A stretch of 6,188 bases of DNA from Gemmatimonadota bacterium (lineage in GTDB: Bacteria; Gemmatimonadota; Gemmatimonadetes; Longimicrobiales; Gaopeijiaceae): NCBI GenBank assembly GCA_024638395.1, contig JAHEKK010000212.1, positions 1 to 6,188 of the forward strand, read 5' to 3'. Below are positions 1-5,347 of this stretch, piece by piece. Under the pieces are notes generated by a model. The model was given only the letters and a program-made list of their open reading frames with translations. It was not told the DNA's origin and ran no database searches. The position numbers and the translations under genes are program-made. Position 1 is the first letter of the stretch. The number at the start of each line of letters is the position of its first letter.

Positions 1-819
1 TGCGGGGCGGACTCGGGGACAACGCGGACGAGCCAGCAGGCCAGCCAGGGCCACGAAATCCTCCGGCGACAGCCGCTCGGGACGTACGGACGGCGGGTGC
101 CCCAATCCCTCCAGGGCCGCCTTCGCCTCCTCTCGGTCCATCCTCAGGTCGGGGTGCCGCCAGAGCGTGGTTGCGAGTTTCTTCCTTCGCCACCCGAAGG
201 CGGCGCGCGTCAGCGTTCTCAGCGTCTCGGAGCCTGCGCTGCTCAACGGCGAAGGCGTCATGGGCGTCAGGCGCAGGAGGGCGGACGATACCTTCGGAAC
301 CGGCCGAAACACGGAGGGGGGCACGGTGAACAGCCGCTCGGCCCGGGCGACCGACTGCACCCCCACCGACAGCGCGCCGTAGGTCTTGGATCCCGGCGCC
401 GAAACCACCCGGTCCGCCACTTCAGCTTGAACGAGCAGGAGGATCCGCGCCGGGCGTGGCGCCTCCAGGAGCCGAAAGATGATGGGCGTCGTGATGTTGT
501 ACGGGATGTTGCCGAGCACAATGACCCCCGTCCATGACTCGAACAGGGGTCTGAGAGGGACCTTCAGAACGTCGTCATGGACGACCGTGAAGGCCTCATC
601 CGGGTCGGCCGCGAGTTCCGCTGCCAGCTGGTCGTCCAACTCCACCACCGTCAGTCGGACACCGGCTGCCCGCAGGTGACGGGTCAGCGCCCCTCGCCCC
701 GGGCCGATCTCCAGAACCTCGTCTCCGGGCGCGACAGCGGCGGCTTCGACGATCTTCCGCTGGATGTTCGGGTCGACCAGGAAGTTCTGGCCCAGCGAGC
801 GTTTGGGCCGGTTCCCCAC
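1..819 (-). CDS. rsmA: 16S rRNA (adenine1518-N6/adenine1519-N6)-dimethyltransferase RsmA/KsgA, C-terminus cut by window edge
   Basis: RsmA dimethylates two adjacent adenines in the 3'-terminal helix of 16S rRNA during late 30S assembly, using S-adenosylmethionine. Reading from GTG at 819, the protein opens with the family signature RPKRSLGQNFL (residues 4-14). It continues with the SAM-binding motif I EIGPGRGALT (37-46), the acidic ribose-binding position VVELD (E60), HDDVL (81-85), and the catalytic NIPY loop (104-107, in GNIPYNITTPI). Further on are the VPPSVFRPVPKVSSALLRL block and the C-terminal helical domain with AAFGWRRKKL. The frame stays open to base 1, giving 273 codons. The family is usually about 260-290 residues, so only a short tail should be missing. 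The GTG lies one base after the stop of the upstream phosphatase gene and has no strong Shine-Dalgarno, so translation is probably coupled. No in-frame start close upstream fits better. Identification is firm; the start is likely. Confidence 0.96.
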   Translation of the reverse strand, partial: MGNRPKRSLGQNFLVDPNIQRKIVEAAAVAPGDEVLEIGPGRGALTRHLRAAGVRLTVVELDDQLAAELAADPDEAFTVVHDDVLKVPLRPLFESWTGVIVLGNIPYNITTPIIFRLLEAPRPARILLLVQAEVADRVVSAPGSKTYGALSVGVQSVARAERLFTVPPSVFRPVPKVSSALLRLTPMTPSPLSSAGSETLRTLTRAAFGWRRKKLATTLWRHPDLRMDREEAKAALEGLGHPPSVRPERLSPEDFVALAGLLARPRCPRVRPA

Positions 820-820
820 C

Positions 821-2392
821 TCAGCGGGTCCGTAGCACCACTGCCGTACGGTCGTCGGAAGGCATGGAAGGAATAGCCTGTCCGATCATGTGGTAGAGGC
901 GATCCAGAATGGCCTGGGGCGGCTGGGTCACCATCTCCCGCACCGCGCATAGCAGATGCTCCTCACCGCTCACCCTCCTGATCTCGGCGAGACTGTCGGA
1001 AAGGCCATCCGTGAAAAGGAACAGCAGATCACGGCCCGGAGTCCAGGGAACCGTCGCTTCCCCGAAGGGGGCCATACCGATCCCCATGGGCGGGTCCGTG
1101 GCCATCAGCCGCACGGGTTCGCCGGAGAACGGCACCACGAACGCGTGAGGATGACCGGCGTTGGAGTAGACGATGGAGGGCTCGTCGGGGGACAGGACGC
1201 AATAGAACAGGCTCAGGTACATCTCCGTCGATTCGAGCTCGGCGCCGATGGCCCGATCGACAAACTCCAGGACCTTCGCCGGTGTCACCCCCTCCTCGGC
1301 GTAGATGGCCGCCGCGCTCATGACGAGGGCCATGATCAATGCCGCTGGAAACCCATGACCCGAGACATCTCCGATCATGACCCCGACCCGATCGCCGGAG
1401 AGTTGGAGCACCTGATAGAAGTCCCCACCCACGGACTCGGCGGGGAGGACCCGGGCCGCAGCCTGGATCCCGGGCACCGCGGGCACCGGGGGGATCAGCT
1501 TCATCTGCAGGTCGTGAGCGAGCTCCATCTCCCGTGACACCCGCTCCCTGGCCAGGCTTTCCTGAATCAGTCTGTTGTTTTCGAGGGCCGCACCGATCTG
1601 GCTCGCGATGGCCGCCAGGAGCTTCTGATCGCTGGCGGTGAAGCGGCCTCCGCGCCGGCGGCCAATGAGGTTGATGACCCCTACGGTCTTCGTCTCCCCG
1701 CTCTGCGGTGTGAACCGGATGGGCACGGATAGCCAGGAGTCGGCAGGCTCCAATCTGGCGTTGCCCACCTCGGTCTCTTCCACTTCCTCGGAGGAGACGA
1801 TCAGGGGTCGGCCCTCCCGGAACACACCTGCCGAGAGCGACGTCCGGTCGTCCACCGGAATCGCGCTCCGCTCCGCGTTCTCGCCTACCGAGGCGGCCAG
1901 CCTGAGGAGACCCTCTTCCGGTCGGTGGACCCAGAGAGACCCTCGCCGCGCACCGAGCACGTCCGATACCTCTTCGAGAATGATCCGCGCCGCCTCGTCC
2001 AATCGCAGGATCGAGCCCAGCGTTTCGCTGATGGAGTAGAGGAGGTTGATCTCTTCGTAGCGTTCGGACAGCTCGAACGTGAAGAAGTCGATCTCCTGGC
2101 TGAGATCGTACATCCTCGACAGGGTTCTGTAGAGCAGGGCCGCAGCGGCCGCCGAATCCGCATCGCCCCCGACCCAGAGCTCCAGGATCGGGCCGTCCCG
2201 CGGCTCGAACGTGAAGCGGTGCCCGGTACCGTCGTCGCCAGGGTAGTCCCGTCCGCGCTCGAAGACGGGCACGCGAGCTTCTGAGAGGTGCTGCCAGGCT
2301 CGGATGTCGAGTCCCAGGGTCGTGCCGAACTCGTTCAGCGTCGCTTCGATGGCCTCAGGCAAGACCGCTTTTTCGACGACGCGATCCGTCAC
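821..2392 (-). CDS. GAF-domain PP2C/SpoIIE-type serine phosphatase (RsbU-like) of a partner-switching module
   Basis: This 523-residue protein should remove phosphate from the STAS antagonist encoded two genes upstream, resetting the switch. Residues 1 to about 100 are an unassigned N-terminal domain, possibly a degenerate GAF/PAS-like sensor. A helix (about 97-120, with SERYEEINLLYSISETL) leads into a GAF domain (about 116-272). A charged linker helix (272-300, ending AHDLQMKLIP) precedes the PP2C domain (about 305-523). Phosphatase motifs are GGDFY (322-326), GDVSGHG (341-347), NAGHP (411-415), FTDGLSD (460-466) and DDRTAVVL (513-520). D324, D342, D462 and D513/D514 are the expected metal ligands. 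No transmembrane segment is evident, so it is probably cytosolic. An open frame extends upstream to 2749, but that part only shadows the ATPase gene. I chose GTG at 2392 because it forms a GTGA overlap with the ATPase stop and the protein-like sequence begins there. The signal sensed is not known. Confidence 0.93.
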   Translation of the reverse strand: MTDRVVEKAVLPEAIEATLNEFGTTLGLDIRAWQHLSEARVPVFERGRDYPGDDGTGHRFTFEPRDGPILELWVGGDADSAAAAALLYRTLSRMYDLSQEIDFFTFELSERYEEINLLYSISETLGSILRLDEAARIILEEVSDVLGARRGSLWVHRPEEGLLRLAASVGENAERSAIPVDDRTSLSAGVFREGRPLIVSSEEVEETEVGNARLEPADSWLSVPIRFTPQSGETKTVGVINLIGRRRGGRFTASDQKLLAAIASQIGAALENNRLIQESLARERVSREMELAHDLQMKLIPPVPAVPGIQAAARVLPAESVGGDFYQVLQLSGDRVGVMIGDVSGHGFPAALIMALVMSAAAIYAEEGVTPAKVLEFVDRAIGAELESTEMYLSLFYCVLSPDEPSIVYSNAGHPHAFVVPFSGEPVRLMATDPPMGIGMAPFGEATVPWTPGRDLLFLFTDGLSDSLAEIRRVSGEEHLLCAVREMVTQPPQAILDRLYHMIGQAIPSMPSDDRTAVVLRTR

Positions 2393-2832
2393 GGCCGCCG
2401 CAGGGGCCCCCGCCCGACGATTTCGCGCATGACCAGAGTCACGGAATTCCCCGAGGCGTTGTACCGCACCTCGTCCATGAGCTGGCGCATGAGGAAGATG
2501 CCGCGTCCGCCGGGCTTCGTGATGTTGTCGGGCGTCCGGGGATCGGGCAGGCTGGAGGGGTCGAAGCCCCGACCCTGATCCGTGATTCTGACGTGGAGGT
2601 CCCCGCCGTCGATGCTCAACTCGACGAGGACCGTCTTCTCCGGGTCGTCTCCGTTGCCGTAGAGCATGGCGTTGGAGAGGGCCTCGGTGAGGCCGACACG
2701 GAAGTTGAGGAGGAGGCGCCGTCTGTCGGGACATGCGCGCCCACACCATTGGACGAAGTTTTCGACAGCCTTTTCGATCGCGGAGATGTCGTTGGCCAGC
2801 TCTACGACCACGGGGTCAGGCACCCTTCCCAC
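2389..2832 (-). CDS. RsbW/SpoIIAB-like GHKL ATP-binding serine kinase / anti-sigma factor
   Basis: This 147-residue protein is a single HATPase_c (GHKL) domain of the RsbW/SpoIIAB type. Such proteins phosphorylate a partner STAS protein and often hold a sigma factor inactive. The N-box is GLTEALSNAMLYGN (47-60), with E50 as the presumed general base and N54 as the Mg-ATP ligand. The position commonly occupied by His before GN is Tyr58. The G1 box is DQGRGFDP (85-92) and the G2 box is GGRGIFLM (108-115). No transmembrane or histidine-kinase dimerisation region is present. The start is GTG at 2832, because an AGGAG lies 9 nt upstream; GTG at 2823 would place that site too far away. The gene begins 12 nt after the STAS stop and its own stop overlaps the phosphatase start by 4 nt, which supports a three-protein switch. 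Whether its target is a sigma factor cannot be seen here. Confidence 0.93.
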   Translation of the reverse strand: MGRVPDPVVVELANDISAIEKAVENFVQWCGRACPDRRRLLLNFRVGLTEALSNAMLYGNGDDPEKTVLVELSIDGGDLHVRITDQGRGFDPSSLPDPRTPDNITKPGGRGIFLMRQLMDEVRYNASGNSVTLVMREIVGRGPLRRP

Positions 2833-2841
2833 AGACGGAGG

Positions 2842-2846
2842 CTCCT
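2842..2846 (-). promoter_or_regulatory. Shine-Dalgarno for the RsbW-like gene, overlapping the STAS stop codon
   Basis: On the minus strand the STAS stop TAG runs directly into an AGGAG (read TAGGAG), followed by 9 nt and then GTG at 2832. This decides the ATPase start over the in-frame GTG at 2823. A ribosome terminating on the STAS gene would sit on this site, so coupled synthesis of antagonist and kinase is likely. Confidence 0.75.
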
Positions 2847-3177
2847 AGAACCCCTGGAGGGCCCCGGCGAGATCGTCTGAGATCTGGAACAACGTGTCCA
2901 GCTTCGTCAGCTCGAACAGCGTCCGGAGATCCTCGTTCAGTGCAGCCAGGCGAAGCTCCCCACCTTGCTCACGGATCTTCTTGGACAGAGACACCAGCAC
3001 CCCCAGACCCGAAGAGTCGATGTAGCCGGTATCGGAGAAGTCGATGGCGAAGTTCTTGCCGCCACCGTCGAGCTCGTCGAGCACCCGCTGCTTCAGCTCC
3101 TGGCGGTTCCCGACGATGAGCTGCCCCTCTACTTCCACGACCGTAACGTTCCCTTCCTGCCGCACAGTGAAGGCCAT
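2845..3177 (-). CDS. STAS-domain anti-sigma factor antagonist (RsbV/SpoIIAA-like)
   Basis: This is a 110-residue single STAS domain, the usual size for SpoIIAA/RsbV proteins. When unphosphorylated, such a protein binds the RsbW-type kinase and frees the kinase's other partner; phosphorylation on a conserved serine ends that binding. It starts MAFTVRQEGNVTVVEVEG, with the first strands typical of the fold. The phosphorylation loop is DTGYIDSSGLGVL (49-61). By comparison with SpoIIAA Ser58, the second serine (S56) is the likely phosphosite, with S55 beside it. The C-terminal helix region LRTLFELTKLDTLFQISDD is also typical. The start is ATG at 3177, preceded by GGAGG with a 4-nt spacer. An open frame continues upstream to a TTG at 3318, but that stretch is basic and proline-rich, unlike the family, and lies in the intergenic gap. 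The adjacent kinase and phosphatase genes strongly support the role. Confidence 0.95.
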   Translation of the reverse strand: MAFTVRQEGNVTVVEVEGQLIVGNRQELKQRVLDELDGGGKNFAIDFSDTGYIDSSGLGVLVSLSKKIREQGGELRLAALNEDLRTLFELTKLDTLFQISDDLAGALQGF

Positions 3178-3181
3178 CGTT

Positions 3182-3186
3182 CCTCC
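3182..3186 (-). promoter_or_regulatory. Shine-Dalgarno for the STAS antagonist gene
   Basis: GGAGG on the minus strand ends 4 nt before the ATG at 3177. It is the strongest ribosome-binding site visible in the window and fixes the STAS start. It contrasts with the weak or missing sites at pta, the phosphatase gene and rsmA, and fits the first gene of a transcription unit. The spacing is slightly short. Confidence 0.75.
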
Positions 3187-3268
3187 GGAAAGAAGGGCTG
3201 TGGGTCTCGAGCCCCGCTGGGTTGATTCTCGGCTCACCGTCGGGGCCTGGCCGGAATGCCAGTGCCCA

Positions 3269-3286
3269 GGGGGTCGGTGCGCCCCC
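3269..3286 (-). other. Short GC hairpin at the expected start of the STAS leader
   Basis: GGGGG and CCCCC arms of 5 bp flank an 8-nt loop, just downstream of the candidate -10 box. There is no T-run after it in the minus-strand direction, so it does not look like an intrinsic terminator. It could stabilise the 5' end of the message, or be a chance feature of GC-rich DNA. Confidence 0.25.
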
Positions 3287-3288
3287 AA

Positions 3289-3318
3289 AGGATAAGGCGA
3301 GCGCCGGATTCCGATCAA
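3289..3318 (-). promoter_or_regulatory. Candidate sigma-70-like promoter for the partner-switching/rsmA unit
   Basis: In the 159-bp gap between pta and the STAS gene, the minus strand reads TTGATC (3318-3313), an 18-nt spacer, then TATCCT (3294-3289). Each hexamer matches the housekeeping consensus at four of six positions. Transcription would start near 3282 and leave a leader of about 105 nt before the STAS ATG. This is the only sizeable non-coding gap in the window, so a promoter here is plausible, but hexamers this weak also arise by chance. A stress-sigma promoter of different sequence cannot be excluded. Confidence 0.3.
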
Positions 3319-3319
3319 G

Positions 3320-3331
3320 CTGCGCCCGCAG
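3320..3331. repeat. Small dyad between the pta stop and the candidate -35 box
   Basis: CTGCG and CGCAG arms separated by two bases form a near-perfect 12-bp palindrome, one base upstream of the candidate -35 hexamer and 5 bp after the pta stop. The 2-nt loop and lack of a following T-run argue against a terminator. A regulator-binding half-site pair is possible, but a single short dyad in GC-rich DNA is weak evidence. Confidence 0.2.
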
Positions 3332-3336
3332 GGGTT

Positions 3337-4305
3337 TCAGGCCCCCTCGGAGCCTCCCACCATCAGAGCGGTGATCGCCGCGACGTCCATTACGTCTTCC
3401 ACGGAGGCTCCCCGGGACAGGTCGTTCAAGGGACGTTTCAAGCCCTGCAGGATCGGCCCCAGGGCGGTGGCTCCAGCCAGCCGCTCCACCAACTTGTAGG
3501 CAATGTTGCCGGCGTCGAGGCTCGGGAAGACGAGAACGTTGGCGGTGCCGGCTACCGGGGAGCCGGGAGCCTTCCGGGCGGCCACGTCGGGGAGCAGGGC
3601 CGCGTCGGCCTGGAGCTCGCCCTCCGCGGGCACATCAGGCGCCAACGCCCGAAACCGGTCCAGCGCCTCCCGTATCCGGCGGACCGAGGGCCCGTCGGCG
3701 CTACCCAGCGTCGAGAAGGACAGGAACGCCACGCGCGCCTGGTCCCCGACGATGCTGGGCCGCGCCCGGGCCGCCTCGAGGGCGATCTCCGCCAGCTGTT
3801 GGGCATCGGGGTCCGGGACCACCCCGGCGTCGGTGAAGGTCAGGACCTCGTCCGAACTTCCCCGGAAGGGACCCACCGCCATGTAGAAGGACGAGGACAG
3901 CGTGGCACAACCTTCCCTGAGCCCCACCCGCTTGAGGGCGGCCCGAACGACCTGTGCCGTCGGAAGGTCGGCGCCGGCAACGACACCGTCGACGTCACCG
4001 GCGGCGAGCATGGAGGCGGCGACGGACAGGTGGGCCCGACGATCCTCGTTGGCCACGCCTCCGGACGCCTGGAGGCGCACCCTGGGGTCAAGGGCTCGTG
4101 TCTCCACGCCGGGCGGAGGGTCGCGCCCGACGCGCGCATAGGCGGCGGCCACCGCTTGCGCTTCACCGATGAGCAGGGGTTGTACCACACCGTCGGAGGC
4201 AAGGCGCGCCGCAGCCTCCAGAATGCGAGGATCCCACGACTCCGGGAACGCGATCCGCCGGGGCGTACCCGCGGCCCGGCGCCGAAGCTCCGCGGTGAAG
4301 CTCAA
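3337..4305 (-). CDS. pta: Phosphate acetyltransferase (phosphotransacetylase), short stand-alone type
   Basis: Pta interconverts acetyl-CoA plus phosphate and acetyl phosphate plus CoA (EC 2.3.1.8) in the cytosol, normally paired with acetate kinase. The 322-residue protein is collinear with the short Bacillus-type enzyme (about 323 residues) and lacks the long N-terminal extension of the enteric form. Recognisable blocks are RRIAFPESWDPRILEAA (16-32), GADLPTAQVVRAAL (111-124), VAFLSFSTLGSA (192-203), FPSLDAGNIAYKLVERL (260-276) and GPILQGLKRPLNDLSRG (283-299). S297, R298 and D304 keep the spacing of the catalytic Ser309/Arg310/Asp316 of the Methanosarcina enzyme. I chose TTG at 4305 because it forms a TTGA overlap with the coaD stop and gives MSFTAELRRRAAG, which aligns with the family N-terminus. 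The open frame upstream of it only shadows coaD. No clear Shine-Dalgarno precedes the TTG. No acetate kinase gene is in the window. The related phosphate butyryltransferase is less likely given these motifs. Confidence 0.93.
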   Translation of the reverse strand: MSFTAELRRRAAGTPRRIAFPESWDPRILEAAARLASDGVVQPLLIGEAQAVAAAYARVGRDPPPGVETRALDPRVRLQASGGVANEDRRAHLSVAASMLAAGDVDGVVAGADLPTAQVVRAALKRVGLREGCATLSSSFYMAVGPFRGSSDEVLTFTDAGVVPDPDAQQLAEIALEAARARPSIVGDQARVAFLSFSTLGSADGPSVRRIREALDRFRALAPDVPAEGELQADAALLPDVAARKAPGSPVAGTANVLVFPSLDAGNIAYKLVERLAGATALGPILQGLKRPLNDLSRGASVEDVMDVAAITALMVGGSEGA

Positions 4306-4802
4306 GAATCGAAGCGATGCTCGAGGCGGGCGAGGACCGTGGGCGAGACAAAGCGGCTTACGTCTCCCCCGAGGGACGCCACCTCCCGCACGAGGGAGGC
4401 CGAGAGGAAGGCGTAGTCCACGTCGGGCGTCAGGAACAACGTTTCCTGATCTTCCCAGAGTTCCCGGTTCATCTGGGCCATCTGGAACTCGTATTCGAAG
4501 TCCGAGACCGCCCTCAACCCGCGAATGATGAACCGCGCTCCCACCGAACGGGCAAACTCCACCAAGAGGCCGGAGAACCCGACGCATTCGACCCGGGGCG
4601 TATCTCCGAAGACCTCCGAGATGATCTCGATTCGCTCTTCCACCGTGAAGAGGAACCTCTTCTGATGGGTCGCACTGTGGGCCACGGCAATGACGAGACG
4701 GTCACAGAATCTCAGGGTGCGCCGGACGATGTCCTCGTGGCCCAGCGTCATCGGATCGAAGGAGCCGGGATATACGGCAACGATGGGGTGAGGCGAAGTC
4801 AT
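4302..4802 (-). CDS. coaD: Pantetheine-phosphate adenylyltransferase (PPAT)
   Basis: CoaD transfers AMP from ATP to 4'-phosphopantetheine, making dephospho-CoA, the penultimate step of coenzyme A synthesis (EC 2.7.7.3). At 166 residues it has the usual family length. The nucleotidyltransferase signature GSFDPMTLGH is at 13-22, with the T/HxGH motif as T19-L20-G21-H22. The conserved RGLRAVSDFEYEFQMAQMNREL block (94-115) includes R94 and the DFEYE segment that contributes to substrate binding. The C-terminal SASLVRE (134-140) corresponds to the ISSSxxR ATP-binding motif. The start is ATG at 4802, overlapping the rsmD stop as ATGA, with a GGAGA 9 nt upstream inside rsmD. Its stop overlaps the pta start by 4 nt. 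The rsmD-coaD pairing is common in many bacteria. Placement beside pta puts CoA synthesis and acetyl-CoA use on one message, which may be incidental. Confidence 0.97.
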   Translation of the reverse strand: MTSPHPIVAVYPGSFDPMTLGHEDIVRRTLRFCDRLVIAVAHSATHQKRFLFTVEERIEIISEVFGDTPRVECVGFSGLLVEFARSVGARFIIRGLRAVSDFEYEFQMAQMNRELWEDQETLFLTPDVDYAFLSASLVREVASLGGDVSRFVSPTVLARLEHRFDS

Positions 4803-5341
4803 GGTGCGCCATCTCCGGTGTCTCGGGCGACTACCCCGGTGAGCATGGTGTCCCCGTAGACTCTCTGATCCACGAGTGGGCCCTCGGGGACGTCTTCTCC
4901 GGAACGATGCTCGACCCAGAGCGCCTTCGCAAAGGGCTTCGCTTGAAAGCGGCGGATCAGATCCGTCGCGAGCCCCCGGTCGTAGGGTGGATCGGCGAGG
5001 ACGATGTCGTACTCGTCGTCAATGTGCTTCACGAACTCCATCGCGTCCGCCAGGACGAGAGTGGACCGCTCCCCCGCACCCAGTTGATCGACGTTGCGCG
5101 ACAAGACCCGGAGTACCCCTCGACTCCGCTCCACGAACGTGCAGTGCGCCGCCCCCCGACTCAGCGCCTCCAGCCCCAACGCGCCCGAGCCCGCGAAGAG
5201 GTCCAACACCCGTGACCCCGGCCAATGGGATTGGAGGATGGACATCCAGGCCTCGCGCACCCGGTCGCTGGTAGGGCGGACACGGCGACCGCGCACCGGT
5301 ACCAGGCGCCGCCCCTTCCACTCACCCGCAATGATCCTCAC
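4799..5341 (-). CDS. rsmD: 16S rRNA (guanine966-N2)-methyltransferase RsmD
   Basis: RsmD methylates N2 of G966 (E. coli numbering) in 16S rRNA using S-adenosylmethionine (EC 2.1.1.171). The 180-residue protein shows the diagnostic N-terminus MRIIAGEWKGRRL and RPTSDRVREAW (22-32). These are followed by the SAM-binding motif LDLFAGSGALGLEALSRGA (46-64), the acidic FVER strand end (E71) and the catalytic DPPY (117-120). The family is typically about 180-200 residues, so it is complete. The start is GTG at 5341, since the family N-terminus begins exactly there; it lies 6 nt after the recJ stop with no strong Shine-Dalgarno. Its TGA overlaps the coaD ATG. With rsmA at the other end, the window carries two 16S rRNA methyltransferases. 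Confidence 0.97.
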   Translation of the reverse strand: MRIIAGEWKGRRLVPVRGRRVRPTSDRVREAWMSILQSHWPGSRVLDLFAGSGALGLEALSRGAAHCTFVERSRGVLRVLSRNVDQLGAGERSTLVLADAMEFVKHIDDEYDIVLADPPYDRGLATDLIRRFQAKPFAKALWVEHRSGEDVPEGPLVDQRVYGDTMLTGVVARDTGDGAP

Positions 5342-5347
5342 GGGCAG

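Noticed and set aside
97..537. Plus-strand 146-codon open frame opposite rsmA
   Set aside because: It is antisense to conserved RsmA sequence, including the NIPY motif, and its Arg/Gly-rich translation has no recognisable domain.
956..1537. Plus-strand 193-codon open frame opposite the PP2C domain
   Set aside because: It is a His/Asp/Gly-rich shadow of the conserved phosphatase motifs on the other strand, with no family signature.
2393..2749. N-terminal extension of the phosphatase frame to a start at 2749
   Set aside because: The 119 extra codons overlap the ATPase gene in another frame and read as low-complexity Arg/Pro/His-rich sequence. The GTG at 2392 with a GTGA overlap is a better start.
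3178..3318. Extension of the STAS frame to a TTG at 3318
   Set aside because: The extra 47 residues are unlike STAS proteins, and a strong GGAGG sits just before the ATG at 3177. The TTG coincides with the candidate -35 box.
3269..3331. Intrinsic terminator after pta
   Set aside because: Two short GC dyads exist, but neither is followed by a T-run on the minus strand, and one has only a 2-nt loop. Read-through from pta into the switch genes remains possible.
3256..4416. A 386-codon open frame on the plus strand opposite pta
   Set aside because: It lies antisense to a clear Pta gene with conserved motifs and a composition (Gly, Arg, Pro, His rich) typical of GC-rich shadow frames. No recognisable domain is present.
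4306..4587. Upstream extension of the pta frame into coaD
   Set aside because: The extension is a shadow of coaD, and Pta homology begins right after the TTG at 4305.
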